From Pseudobacteriovorax antillogorgiicola (lineage in GTDB: Bacteria; Bdellovibrionota_B; Oligoflexia; Oligoflexales; Oligoflexaceae), in assembly GCF_900177345.1 (NCBI RefSeq), contig NZ_FWZT01000018.1:103052-167051 (forward strand): DNA of 64,000 bases, given 5' to 3'. Made by a program: the position numbers and the translations under genes. Under the pieces are notes generated by a model. It was not told where the DNA came from. It saw only the letters and a program-made list of their open reading frames with translations, and ran no database searches. Positions within the stretch are counted from its first letter, which is position 1; every line of letters begins with the position of its first letter. Positions 8,314 to 18,632 of the stretch are shown here, one piece after another.

Positions 8314-11139
8314 ATGATTGGTAATTCAGTCTGGGTGACTTGGCCAGTTATTGGCAAAATGTTTGGTGGTATAGGCTTGATTGTATCCTTAGGAATGCTT
8401 GCTGTTGATCGCGAAGAGCTTATGGAGAATAATCTCTACGATCTTGAGTCAGAAGAATACTACGCAAACTCAATCTCTTGCTCCGATGATGACCTGAAGG
8501 CGCGAACATTAGATGGCACTTGTGTCATTCCAGAGAACCCTAAAGAAGGTTCGATCTACACAAACTTTGGTCGCAACGTTGATCCAAGGGCCAGTGTCAC
8601 CGAATTAGAATCTGAGCGTCTTCTTGAGCCGAACCCAAGAGAAATCAGTAACCTTCTCATGGGTCGGGATTCATTTAAGCCAGCAACAAGCCTTAACTTT
8701 ATTGCAGCAGCCTGGATTCAGTTTATGACTCATGATTGGTTTTCTCATGGCGTAAATCTTGAGTCCGACCCTATTGAGGTTCCAGTACCCACAAACGATC
8801 CAGAGTTTAGCGCTGGGTCCATGATTGAGATTAAGAGAACTCGTCCTGCAACACTTGTTCAAGATTTTCAAGTTTTCGATGAAGACACAGGGCAAGTCAA
8901 GCGTATTCCCCTAGAGAAAGCTCTTCCAGCCTATGAGAACTTAGTGACTCATTGGTGGGATGGATCCCAGATCTATGGTACAAACTCTGAAGTGAATCAA
9001 CTGATCAGAACTTTTCAAGGTGGAAAACTCAAGCTCGACGATCAAGGCTACTTGCCAACCGGGTCGAATGGAGTCCCTGTGCAGGGGTTTACAGATAACT
9101 GGTGGCTAGGATTAAGTATGCTTCATAACCTTTTCGTCAAGGAACATAATGCCATTGCTGAAGCTCTTCAGGAAAAGTATCCGCAGATGACTGATCAGCA
9201 ACTTTATGACAAGTCTCGCCTGATTAATGCTGCTCTTATGACGAAAATTCATACGGTCGAGTGGACGCCAGCAATCATTGCCAACCCAACAACAATCACA
9301 GCAATGTATGCAAACTGGTGGGGGCTACTGGGGAGTCGCGAAGCTAAGGAAGCCTATCGTGAATTGATCAAAAAATGGTTGGAAGCAGCATCGAATGCTG
9401 ATGGATTTTTCCAACGAATCTTAAGAACGAATCCAGAGATGGCCGGTGTTGCAGATTTATTCAAAAATGCAGCGTCGTTGGACTATGTTATAGGGGGGCT
9501 AGCAGGTGCTACGGAAGCAAATAACTACGGTGTTCCCTATACCTTAACGGAAGAATTCGTTCAGGTTTATCGCATGCACCCCTTGATGCGGGATTCCATA
9601 GATGTTTATGACTTTGAATCTGGAAGTCTAAAGGATTCAGTATCACTAGAAGATACTACCTTTGGTGACGGTGAGGAGATGTTCCGCTCATCAAGACAGG
9701 CAGATCTTTGGTTCGGGTTCGGCATAACAAACCCTGGTGCACTAACCTTAAAAAACTACCCCAACGTCTTAAGAAATATCGAAATTCCATTTCGAGGGCC
9801 GTTGGATCTTGCAACCATCGACATTGTTCGAGATCGGGAGCGTGGCATTCCTCGATACAACGAATTCAGGCGTCAAATTGGTTTAACGCCCATTTCAAAC
9901 TTCGAACAACTGTTCGAAGGGGCTGATATGAGTTTAGCTGAAAATCAGCAGCTACTAAAAGATATGAAGCGGGTCTACAAGAATGATGTTGAGCTGATTG
10001 ATGCTTTTGTTGGAGAAATGGCCGAATCCGTAAGACCAGAAGGATTTGGCTTCTCTGAAACAGCCTTCCAGATCTTTATTATGAATGCTAGTCGCCGAAT
10101 CCTTACTGATCGATTCTATACGTCCGACTATAATGCTGACACATACACAGAGCTTGGTATGGATTGGGTCGAAGGCACGACGATGGTTGATATTCTAAAA
10201 CGTCACTATCCTGAACTCGCATCGCGAATGAACAGCACGGACAACGCGTTCAAACCATGGTCGCAACCCAGCCCTGAAACCTGTGATCTTGCTGTTGAAG
10301 AAATGGATGGAAAAGCGATTTGGGGTCATGTTGAATCCGATGGCCGTAGTCGTGAGGTGGTGACCCTATTCAATCGAATTGGCGAAGTTGAAAGTTTCTA
10401 TGCAATTACTGCAGAGTATCTCGATCCTTTTGAGGAAGATAATTTTGTTTCCAAGTTCTTGCGACCAGGAAAGAGAAACTTGATCACAGGAGAGATGAAT
10501 GGTTACTTACAGGAACTGTTTCATTGGATCACCATTCGAAAAATCGAGCGTGTCCCTGGTAGCAGTGAATTTTCCGTGTATCCTGTAACCGTTCAAAATG
10601 GTCGCATTATCAGTGCTAGCAATCCAAGCAAGGAGCGCTTCCAACTTGGCTGTTCTGAAAATCTTGCGATTGGGACTGAGCAGGTGATAGAGATCAACGG
10701 GTCCCAAAAGTTAGTCTCGTATTCAGATCTTGAACGCAATGCACCGTTTAGCCCCCTAAGTACCACATGGGAATATGACTATGCTCCCGGGCCGTTTAAT
10801 CCAGGTTACCAGCAAGGAGATAAGATTATTCTAGACATTGAAGATCGTTTTGGGCCCAATCGAGGTCGTACCACGGCTCGATTTAATGTAGACGAGCTAA
10901 AGGGCCAAGATCTCGTTGTTCAAGGAGCTTTCACAATGGATGAAGCTCACAGAGGCCTATATACATTCACAAGGAATGAAAGTTCTGCTACGATTGGGGC
11001 TGAGAAAGTTGAAGACAAGGTAGGAGTCTTCTTAGATGTCTACAACGCCCAGCCGATCTTCGGCACAGTCGAACTTATACTCATTGACCCATCGAATCCA
11101 ATTGGGTCGCAGATGTATTTCGAAGAATACGGTAATTAA
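8314..11139 (+). CDS. Animal-type haem peroxidase / fatty-acid alpha-dioxygenase-like oxygenase
   Basis: 941 residues of the animal haem peroxidase (cyclooxygenase/alpha-dioxygenase) superfamily. The distal His is His140 in FMTHDWF. The proximal His is His313 in KIHTVEWTPAII, followed by MYANWWGLLG, close to the KIHTIDWT...NWYGLLG segment of plant alpha-dioxygenases. PYTLTEEF follows, where Tyr409 probably corresponds to the catalytic Tyr that abstracts hydrogen from the fatty acid. RMHPLMRD follows it. About 250 C-terminal residues (from about 690) are an extension I do not recognise. An N-terminal hydrophobic segment (about 12-28) could be a membrane anchor. The predicted reaction is dioxygenation of fatty acids to hydroperoxides. 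It lies between the catalase-like gene and a metallo-beta-lactamase gene that overlaps its 3' end, suggesting one pathway. Confidence 0.85.
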   Translation: MIGNSVWVTWPVIGKMFGGIGLIVSLGMLAVDREELMENNLYDLESEEYYANSISCSDDDLKARTLDGTCVIPENPKEGSIYTNFGRNVDPRASVTELESERLLEPNPREISNLLMGRDSFKPATSLNFIAAAWIQFMTHDWFSHGVNLESDPIEVPVPTNDPEFSAGSMIEIKRTRPATLVQDFQVFDEDTGQVKRIPLEKALPAYENLVTHWWDGSQIYGTNSEVNQLIRTFQGGKLKLDDQGYLPTGSNGVPVQGFTDNWWLGLSMLHNLFVKEHNAIAEALQEKYPQMTDQQLYDKSRLINAALMTKIHTVEWTPAIIANPTTITAMYANWWGLLGSREAKEAYRELIKKWLEAASNADGFFQRILRTNPEMAGVADLFKNAASLDYVIGGLAGATEANNYGVPYTLTEEFVQVYRMHPLMRDSIDVYDFESGSLKDSVSLEDTTFGDGEEMFRSSRQADLWFGFGITNPGALTLKNYPNVLRNIEIPFRGPLDLATIDIVRDRERGIPRYNEFRRQIGLTPISNFEQLFEGADMSLAENQQLLKDMKRVYKNDVELIDAFVGEMAESVRPEGFGFSETAFQIFIMNASRRILTDRFYTSDYNADTYTELGMDWVEGTTMVDILKRHYPELASRMNSTDNAFKPWSQPSPETCDLAVEEMDGKAIWGHVESDGRSREVVTLFNRIGEVESFYAITAEYLDPFEEDNFVSKFLRPGKRNLITGEMNGYLQELFHWITIRKIERVPGSSEFSVYPVTVQNGRIISASNPSKERFQLGCSENLAIGTEQVIEINGSQKLVSYSDLERNAPFSPLSTTWEYDYAPGPFNPGYQQGDKIILDIEDRFGPNRGRTTARFNVDELKGQDLVVQGAFTMDEAHRGLYTFTRNESSATIGAEKVEDKVGVFLDVYNAQPIFGTVELILIDPSNPIGSQMYFEEYGN

Positions 11140-12049
11140 GCTAGTCAAGACCATAAGTGTAGCTGCGGTGGCAGCTACACTTCTTACAACTGTTTCTAAT
11201 GCCTCACAAGCAATGAAGATCCATTGGTTTGGAACCAGCAATATCGTCATCGATGATGGTGAGAATGCCATTGCGTTTGATCCATTTTTTTCCCGCCCAG
11301 GCCTGTGGGACTTATTCTCTCTGTCAACATTAAAGCCAGATCCTGAGGTTATTGAACATTGGTTGAGTAAAAGCCCGATATCGAAAATCAAAGGAGTCTT
11401 CGTGAGCCATAGTCACTACGATCATATTCTAGATCTGGTGCCGTTAGCAAAGAAGTTCAGCAGCCAGGTATTTGTCGATGACAATGGTCGAACGATTGCA
11501 ATGTTTCAGGGCTATCAAGAGAATCTAATCAAGATTCAGAAAGTCAACGAGATCTATTCAGTTGGAAAATTTTCGGTCGAAGTTCTTAGGTCTGGCCATG
11601 CACCCCACCTTTGGGGCAAGGTTTTCATGTCAGGGAAGATCAAGAGTCCGTTTCCCCGCGAGGCTAGCTTCTTAGACTATAAGAACCAAGACTGCTTCTC
11701 GTACCTCATTCGCCATCCTCAACTGACAATTTTGTTTGCACCTTCTAGCTTCGAGGATGTTGAGCGCAAAAACGTAACAGTTGATCTGATCATTCAAGGT
11801 ATAGCGGCCCGAAAAAGCTCTGAGTCTTTACTGAAGAACTTAGTTATTCCCTACCGACCCAAAGCTGTGATGCCAGTGCATCACGACAATTTTTTTAGGA
11901 GGCTTGACGCTGGGCAAGAGGTACCTTCGGGAGTCGCTCTGGATGAATTTATTCAAACAACGAAGCAGCTTGCCCCTGAAGTCGTAGTCATACAACCACA
12001 GTATGGCAAACCAATTGAGATCGGAGCCCTGAATAAGCTTCGCCACTAA
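11102..12049 (+). CDS. Exported metallo-beta-lactamase-fold hydrolase
   Basis: Metal-dependent hydrolase of the MBL fold. SHSHYDH (about residue 100 of the called protein) is the HxHxDH metal motif. A later SGHAPH and PVHHDNF supply further His ligands. The family is closest to UlaG-like MBL proteins (MKIHWFGTSN opening strand). The frame is open from 11036 and overlaps the peroxidase. I chose TTG 11102 because it gives a signal peptide ending VSNASQA. ATG 11036 or a rare ATT at 11135 are alternatives. Overlap with the 3' end of the peroxidase gene means coupled translation. The substrate is unknown; an oxidised lipid or lactone is a reasonable guess from context only. Confidence 0.8.
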   Translation: MGRRCISKNTVIKLVKTISVAAVAATLLTTVSNASQAMKIHWFGTSNIVIDDGENAIAFDPFFSRPGLWDLFSLSTLKPDPEVIEHWLSKSPISKIKGVFVSHSHYDHILDLVPLAKKFSSQVFVDDNGRTIAMFQGYQENLIKIQKVNEIYSVGKFSVEVLRSGHAPHLWGKVFMSGKIKSPFPREASFLDYKNQDCFSYLIRHPQLTILFAPSSFEDVERKNVTVDLIIQGIAARKSSESLLKNLVIPYRPKAVMPVHHDNFFRRLDAGQEVPSGVALDEFIQTTKQLAPEVVVIQPQYGKPIEIGALNKLRH

Positions 12050-12073
12050 GGCCATTTTCGAACCTGGCTAAAG

Positions 12074-12886
12074 TTAAAGCTGAGAGCGATTCCTGCCAAA
12101 GGCTTTCATAGCGAGAAAACTAAGGGTTGCAAAGACCCCAGCTAACATGACGAATAGTTCTATGCCAATACTTCTTTCCTGAGACTTTGCAGCCACAAGG
12201 CCAACGATTGTTGGAGCAATGTATTGATTGACAAATAGAATCGCAAAGATCACTCGATTAGCACTACCATCCCGGAGAAATCGCCAAAGAAATAGATTTT
12301 TATTTGATAGGGCTGCAACTACAGCATAAGATGCCATGAAGGCCATTTCAAGGATGGAAATTCCGCTCCTAGGATCAATCTTTGAGCTTATATAAACGGG
12401 GTTGTCTAGAACATGACCTAGCAAACTAATACCCCCAGGGAGCAAGGCTAGGTGAAGGAGAATATCATCTATTATAAAACCCTGCCGGGGAGTATCACGT
12501 AAGATAACGAGAAGCTCGTAGCAGCAAAAGAGAATCAATCCAACCGACGTCATGATGGATGTGGGAACCAAGCTTGGAAATGAATCGAGAAGAAGGCTTG
12601 GTACTATTAGTTGCGCCATGATCGAAGAAAGGTTGCCACCAAGAGTCAGGCCAAGAGCAGCCATTGCTAGAGGTGTGGGAAATGCTTGAAGGTGTTTGAG
12701 AGCCAGGCGACTGCCAGACATCAAAGCCAGAGATAGAGATGTGAAAGGTGATAGGACTGGCGACGTTTCTGAATATAACAAGCCTTGTCCCAAAAAAATC
12801 CAAGCAGCAAGTGTTGCGATCGATCCTATTAGGATGATTCCATCGAGAAAGTTGATAATACCTTTCAGGTAGGTTCGGTAATTCAA
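12074..12886 (-). CDS. Multi-pass membrane protein (~8 helices), unknown
   Basis: 270 residues, overwhelmingly hydrophobic, with about eight predicted membrane helices (for example IILIGSIATLAAWIFLG, SVGLILFCCYELLVIL, IELFVMLAGVFATLSFLAM). No output or catalytic domain follows the membrane part. It resembles the membrane modules of sensor proteins but stands alone. It converges with the MBL gene across 24 bp. No family was recognised. Confidence 0.75.
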   Translation of the reverse strand: MNYRTYLKGIINFLDGIILIGSIATLAAWIFLGQGLLYSETSPVLSPFTSLSLALMSGSRLALKHLQAFPTPLAMAALGLTLGGNLSSIMAQLIVPSLLLDSFPSLVPTSIMTSVGLILFCCYELLVILRDTPRQGFIIDDILLHLALLPGGISLLGHVLDNPVYISSKIDPRSGISILEMAFMASYAVVAALSNKNLFLWRFLRDGSANRVIFAILFVNQYIAPTIVGLVAAKSQERSIGIELFVMLAGVFATLSFLAMKAFGRNRSQL

Positions 12887-12969
12887 AGCAGGCTCCCATA
12901 CCAGTTCGTATGCTCTATGCTGCCAAGAATAGTTGCACTTTTGACAAAAGTCCCGCGGAAATGTTGTTT

Positions 12970-13635
12970 CTAGGACTTAAGCTTCTTTTGAACGAATGAT
13001 GTGATAGATTGGCTTGGGTATTTATTCATCAAGGCGCTGAGAAAGGTGTCGCAGGGAAAGTTGCTAGAATAATCAATGAGCCCTCGATCACCTGTCTTAC
13101 AGAATTTGGGCTCTGATAAAACATAATAGCGACGACATACCAAAGGCCTCTGATCATAAATCTGACAGTTATGAGCCTCATCGAGAAAAACACAGGCACG
13201 ATCGGTATATTCAAGCTGCGACCAATCCCCTTTGCTGGCTGTTTGTCGATCCAAACGGCTCTGATTGATGACGAGTTGACGATCCTCCACAGCCTGCCAT
13301 ATACGCTCTTCTTCCATGCTAAGGATGTCGACTCTTTGATGACAGCACGCAGAACATTGAGGGCCACAGCTAATTTTTTTAGGTTCCATCGTGAAAGCTT
13401 GTTCAATCAGTGAGATGGCCTCCTTATAGTCCTCATCTGGGTCGCTACTCTTTAGGCGCACACTGGTTTGATTGAGAAGAGTACGAAAGGCTTTCTTGTG
13501 CTCTGTGGCAACATCATCTCGGGTGAGAACTTCATAAGCAAAGCCATTCAGGCTCGCGGTCTTACTATGTTCGAGGCGTTTTTTGCGTCGCTTGATTTGG
13601 CGCAAGGCTGACTTCTTGGCTTTGGCCTTTGACAT
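12970..13635 (-). CDS. YkgJ-family cysteine-cluster (zinc/iron-chelating) protein
   Basis: 221 residues from ATG 13635; an in-frame ATG at 13677 would add 14 residues. The N-terminus is very basic (MSKAKAKKSALRQIKRRKKR). The YkgJ signature is CGPQCSACC around residue 110, then CVFLDEAHNCQIYDQRPLVCRRY and a later FC, CDTF. These Cys residues are thought to bind Zn or an Fe-S cluster in this family. No signal peptide is seen, so it is probably cytoplasmic. Function in the family is poorly defined. It is divergent from the katG remnant. Confidence 0.85.
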   Translation of the reverse strand: MSKAKAKKSALRQIKRRKKRLEHSKTASLNGFAYEVLTRDDVATEHKKAFRTLLNQTSVRLKSSDPDEDYKEAISLIEQAFTMEPKKISCGPQCSACCHQRVDILSMEEERIWQAVEDRQLVINQSRLDRQTASKGDWSQLEYTDRACVFLDEAHNCQIYDQRPLVCRRYYVLSEPKFCKTGDRGLIDYSSNFPCDTFLSALMNKYPSQSITSFVQKKLKS

Positions 13636-13759
13636 GGGGACTCTTTGACTAAAAAATGTATAGTTCAAGTTTATCATTGGTCACTTGAAAGATCTTGCCT
13701 AGTGTTATTCCCACCTCGTCCAAGCACAGTATGCAGCAGGAAAAATTGTTTTTTTTCAT

Positions 13760-13765
13760 TATAAT
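13760..13765 (+). promoter_or_regulatory. Candidate -10 box of the katG remnant
   Basis: A perfect TATAAT lies 71 bp upstream of the remnant's ATG in an AT-rich tract. No good -35 box is present at the usual distance, which may mean an activator-dependent promoter or a chance match. Confidence 0.3.
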
Positions 13766-13775
13766 GCATTCATGA

Positions 13776-15195
<1,420 letters not shown>

Positions 15196-15200
15196 TGGAT

Positions 15201-15233
15201 GATTGAAAGGGAGACTTGATCTCCCTTTCAATC
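15201..15233. terminator. Perfect 14-bp hairpin between convergent genes
   Basis: GATTGAAAGGGAGA (15201-15214), loop CTTGA, TCTCCCTTTCAATC (15220-15233). It lies between the katG remnant (stop 15195) and the minus-strand gene ending at 15245, as expected of a bidirectional terminator. There is no U-tract on either side. Confidence 0.7.
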
Positions 15234-15244
15234 TCTAAAATACG

Positions 15245-16378
15245 CTATTTAACTGTTATTTCAAGCCAGACAAGACCATGATCGGAAACACTGGCATCCC
15301 ACTCCACAGCGCCCTGATTCACTAGGAAGTTGTCAGAAGGAAGCACATAGTCAACTCGTAAGGCCCATGAAGCCGTATCATCGTCGTCATCAGCATATCC
15401 GAAACGAGTACGATCATGATACCTGGCTAGCTTTGGCTTATAGTCTAAAATACGAGGGTGGCTTAGCAACCAACGTTTCATCGGGTTGCCGATGCTATCT
15501 CCATCGTTTGGGTCAGCATTTAAGTCGCCTAGAATAACAAAGGCAGCATTCTCAGGTAAACCGCCTCGACGTCCAGCATCGTCTGTGATAAATCTCTGTC
15601 CATTAATATATTCAGCCCAAAATCTAATCTCATCGTGATTGCGAGCTCCGTTTCGATCTTCTTCACCATCAAAGACAGGTGGTGTGGGGTGACTTGCTAG
15701 GACATGTAGGATAGTGTCGTCTCCTAATTGAACGGGTACATCTAAATGAGTCTTAGAACTCAATCGGAATTGAAGCCACTCCTCAGCGTTATACCAAGAC
15801 TTACCTGTTTTGGGATCAACTGGCTTCATCGCTCCTGGCAGATCTTTCCAAAGAAATTTTTGAAAGCTTCTAACCTGAGACTCCAAGATCTTAAGGTCTT
15901 TCCGAACTAACACCGCAAGGGCATAATGCCCCGGAAATTCGCCAAATCCCCAGGCGTCGTTACCATACTCCCTGGGATTGATGTAAGGGTCGCTGACGAT
16001 CTTACCGTTGTTGTCGAAATCAAAGCCTGAATGAACTCCGGTGTTGCTTGGAGTAGCAAGAGATCGGTAGCTGATGGGCTTAAGATTAATCCCTTGAGAC
16101 TTGGCAAGGAAGCCATCAGCGAATCGCTGGCCATTATTATTCTGATCGTATGCGATTTCATTCAAAAGAATGATATCTGGCTGCACAGATTGAATCATGG
16201 CAGCCGCTTTCTTGAGGCGAGGATCTGATCCTGACTGAAGATCTTTAGCCTGGACATCCCAAAGGTTAAACGTAGCAATACGAATTGTATTATCATTGGC
16301 AAGTGATCTTGTAGGCCACAATAGGCTTGTTGACAAGGAAAACGATATTAAATAGTAGATTGTTCTGGCGATCAGCAT
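15245..16378 (-). CDS. Exported endonuclease/exonuclease/phosphatase-fold hydrolase
   Basis: 377 residues with an N-terminal signal sequence (YYLISFSLSTSLLWPTRSLA). Motifs of the EEP (DNase I-like) superfamily appear in order: ATFNLWD, the catalytic Glu in ILLNEIAYDQ, a His in VLASHPTPP, GDLNADPND and SDHGLVWLEI. This fold cleaves phosphodiesters in DNA, inositol phosphates or sphingomyelin. The long GFGEFPGHYALAVL segment is typical of the bacterial exported branch. Substrate unknown. SD GGAGA before the ATG. A single gene ending at the shared hairpin. Confidence 0.88.
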   Translation of the reverse strand: MLIARTIYYLISFSLSTSLLWPTRSLANDNTIRIATFNLWDVQAKDLQSGSDPRLKKAAAMIQSVQPDIILLNEIAYDQNNNGQRFADGFLAKSQGINLKPISYRSLATPSNTGVHSGFDFDNNGKIVSDPYINPREYGNDAWGFGEFPGHYALAVLVRKDLKILESQVRSFQKFLWKDLPGAMKPVDPKTGKSWYNAEEWLQFRLSSKTHLDVPVQLGDDTILHVLASHPTPPVFDGEEDRNGARNHDEIRFWAEYINGQRFITDDAGRRGGLPENAAFVILGDLNADPNDGDSIGNPMKRWLLSHPRILDYKPKLARYHDRTRFGYADDDDDTASWALRVDYVLPSDNFLVNQGAVEWDASVSDHGLVWLEITVK

Positions 16379-16542
16379 AGATAGTCTCCGAAAATTTTTG
16401 CTTTGTATGGGAGTACATCTTTCTTGTAAAGGGCCAGTATAGAGAGGATGAAATGAAGACGTCAGAGTACTATGAAAACTTGAAAATAATAGAAACGTTT
16501 AGATGCATGCTAAGCTGTTCATGAAATGAAGAGCCTATCTCC

Positions 16543-16899
16543 CTAACAGGTATTCATCTGAGCCTCATCGCTCTCGCATTGATCTGCATCACATGAAGCG
16601 TTGAAGTCACGGCGATCGGAGCAGGTGCGATGAATGTGAAAGCACTGATTGTCCCCGATTCTTATTGTGAGCCAGAAGGAATCCTGTCCTCCATTAAGAC
16701 GGCATTGCCAAGCATGAGCAATGCGTACAGACGAGCTAGAGTCAACGTAATAAGATACCTCGCGATATGCCGGTGTCACAGATATTGCCTTTCCTTCAGA
16801 ATCGTCGTTACTGATAGCTAAGTAGATGACCGCTCCTTCTTTGCAATCACGACATCCTGATATTGACACTAGAATCAGTAGAAACAGGGTGAATCTCAA
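16543..16899 (-). CDS. Small Cys-rich lipoprotein
   Basis: 118 residues with a lipoprotein signal peptide ending in SISGC. The mature part has many Cys (for example CRDCKEG, HAWQCRLNGG, NQCFHIHRTC and a C-terminal CDADQC...NTC), suggesting disulphides in the periplasm. No family was recognised. Its ATG overlaps the stop of the upstream gene (ATGA, 16896-16899). It is the last gene of a three-gene operon read from 18307. Confidence 0.7.
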   Translation of the reverse strand: MRFTLFLLILVSISGCRDCKEGAVIYLAISNDDSEGKAISVTPAYREVSYYVDSSSSVRIAHAWQCRLNGGQDSFWLTIRIGDNQCFHIHRTCSDRRDFNASCDADQCESDEAQMNTC

Positions 16900-17942
16900 A
16901 GTAAGACCCCCATCTGAAAGTAAGCGCCAACGTCTCCATAGCCGGCGTTGGAATTGAAGCCGAAGGTATCAGAGTCTTCAATTCTGATTCCTTGACCGTC
17001 ATCGAGATTGGATTGAACTCCAGAGTGATTCGGGACTATGCGCGCATGAGCGACAGTAGAAATACCACCTTCATAGTACACTTGGAAGTAGGAATAGCGG
17101 TTCAAGACACCTACTCCTAGTCGGGTATAAATGAAGCTCCACTTGGCATCCAATTCGATGGGTAGATTATCGCCAAAGATCACGTGACGCTTACCCTGAC
17201 CACCATAGTAGGTCGCCCCAAGTTTGAAGTAGCTGTTAGCGTCTTGGTGATGGATTGCTGGAAATATGAGCGCACTAAGTGAAATAGGATTGCCAATGAG
17301 GTTGCGTTTAGACTGGAAGCCATAGCCGATCTGTAGGGCATAGTTGTGCCAGCCGTAGCCGCCGCTAACACCTATTCCATGGCTAGAATGTGAGGTCCCA
17401 CCGTCGACTCCAATGAACATCCCATTGAGCTTGGCAGCGACAACAGCCTTGTCTGTAATATGGGGTTCAATTTCCAGCTCAGTAGGTGGCTGAGTTGCAC
17501 TCTTAGGAAAGGCAAAAGGCTCCCCTTGTTCTAAATGATCACCCCAACTCGAAATTTGATAGGTTTCTATAGCTCGTTTCAAGTGAGTATCGAGCAAGCG
17601 AGTTGAATTGATGGAATACGTGTTTGCTGAAGGATTACCTAATTTTTTCTTGAGCCTTCGATCCGATTCCTCAATGGCATAATCAGAATAGACTGATTTC
17701 AGAAACAGATAGCTCCAGCACCAGCCACCATAGGCAAAGGCAGTTATAAAACACGCTGTAGGATGAAAAATAGAGAGTTCATAATTTATCGTTTGTTCCA
17801 CAGTGACATGCTTGCTTGTTACTCTAGGATCATTGATACGAAAGCTATCTGCGAAAGTCACTTCCGTTTCGATATCATAGGCTATGGTTGTACAAGCCAG
17901 GTTTAATGTCATCAAGATTGATAGGGGCAATGGGGATTTCAT
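16896..17942 (-). CDS. Exported envelope protein with barrel-like C-terminal half
   Basis: 348 residues, signal peptide at 1-22 (ILMTLNLACTTIAYD). A hydrophobic segment AFAYGGWCWSYLFLKSV at about 65-80, followed by AIEESDRRLKKKLG, closely resembles VAYGGACWLYQAVP...IEDAEFEIRKKLS in the gene just upstream, so the two N-terminal parts are related. From about residue 165 the chain is rich in Gly and aromatic residues (GVSGGYGWHNYALQIGYGF), the pattern of a small beta-barrel. Unknown function. It overlaps both neighbours by four bases. Confidence 0.7.
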   Translation of the reverse strand: MKSPLPLSILMTLNLACTTIAYDIETEVTFADSFRINDPRVTSKHVTVEQTINYELSIFHPTACFITAFAYGGWCWSYLFLKSVYSDYAIEESDRRLKKKLGNPSANTYSINSTRLLDTHLKRAIETYQISSWGDHLEQGEPFAFPKSATQPPTELEIEPHITDKAVVAAKLNGMFIGVDGGTSHSSHGIGVSGGYGWHNYALQIGYGFQSKRNLIGNPISLSALIFPAIHHQDANSYFKLGATYYGGQGKRHVIFGDNLPIELDAKWSFIYTRLGVGVLNRYSYFQVYYEGGISTVAHARIVPNHSGVQSNLDDGQGIRIEDSDTFGFNSNAGYGDVGAYFQMGVLL

Positions 17943-18307
17943 AGCTGGATCCCTGGTTCAATAAATCGAATATCAGCGTGCTCTATATCAAAACCATCAC
18001 CACCGTAGATCTGGCTCAATTTTTTCCTGATTTCGAATTCTGCATCTTCAATATCGAAATCGAAAGGAACAGCTTGATAGAGCCAGCAGGCTCCCCCGTA
18101 AGCAACAAACGTCAGACCGCAGGCCCATGCGATCCATGCTGTTGAAGTTCTGTGGGTGTAGGAAAAGATGATCTTCTTATCTCGAACTTTCTGGCTATTA
18201 GGCTTGGATACCCAAGCTTCCACGTGGTAGTGAATGCGATAGGAGATACAGCTAGTTTGCGTACTGGCTAGGATCAGGCAGAGTATCAGACGCAGCTGGA
18301 GGTACAT
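17939..18307 (-). CDS. Small lipoprotein related to the N-terminus of the next gene
   Basis: 122 residues with a lipoprotein signal (LILCLILASTQTSC). Residues about 60-100 (WACGLTFVAYGGACWLYQ, then charged IEDAEFEIRKKLS) match a block in the downstream 348-residue protein, so the pair arose by duplication or partial fusion. First gene of the operon 18307 to 16543; GAGGA before the ATG. Function unknown; probably an envelope complex with its operon partners. Confidence 0.7.
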   Translation of the reverse strand: MYLQLRLILCLILASTQTSCISYRIHYHVEAWVSKPNSQKVRDKKIIFSYTHRTSTAWIAWACGLTFVAYGGACWLYQAVPFDFDIEDAEFEIRKKLSQIYGGDGFDIEHADIRFIEPGIQL

Positions 18308-18632
18308 AAGAGTTCCTCAGAGGGTTTGATGTTCGATTAGCATGGCCAAGGATACCATAAAACTGCGGGTATGTGGGGAAGTTATCTGGCTGAATTGACG
18401 TCTTTAGGACCTTAAAATTCTTTTTTAACAGTAGGTTAGGGGACTGCTTTTCCTTCAAAGTGGACCGTTGGTGGGTATGTCAAAATAATGATAGAGTAAT
18501 GCAATAAACGGCGGGGGTGACTGTCCTAAAGACCTAGGCCATACCTGTGCAATAACATCAATCAGTTGTCATGGAAACTGGCTCGATAAGAAGTCAACAA
18601 ATTTGTCAAATCCATCATATGGAGCCATCCCA
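18308..18632. other. Divergent intergenic region
   Basis: The 325 bp between two divergent lipoprotein genes hold the 11-bp inverted repeat and a run of T. A 68-codon open frame on the minus strand there has no SD and is not called. Confidence 0.4.
18400..18533. repeat. 11-bp inverted repeat flanking 112 bp of promoter region
   Basis: GTCTTTAGGAC (18400-18410) and GTCCTAAAGAC (18523-18533) are exact reverse complements. They bracket the core of the gap between the divergent genes starting at 18307 and 18633. They could be two half-sites for a looping regulator, the ends of a small repeat element, or a long-loop hairpin. Confidence 0.4.

Noticed and set aside
13029..13413. Open frames inside the YkgJ-type gene on both strands
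   Set aside because: They are shadow frames; the Cys-cluster frame explains the region.
18252..18458. 68-codon minus-strand frame covering the divergent promoter
   Set aside because: Overlaps the start of a well-supported gene and has no SD.
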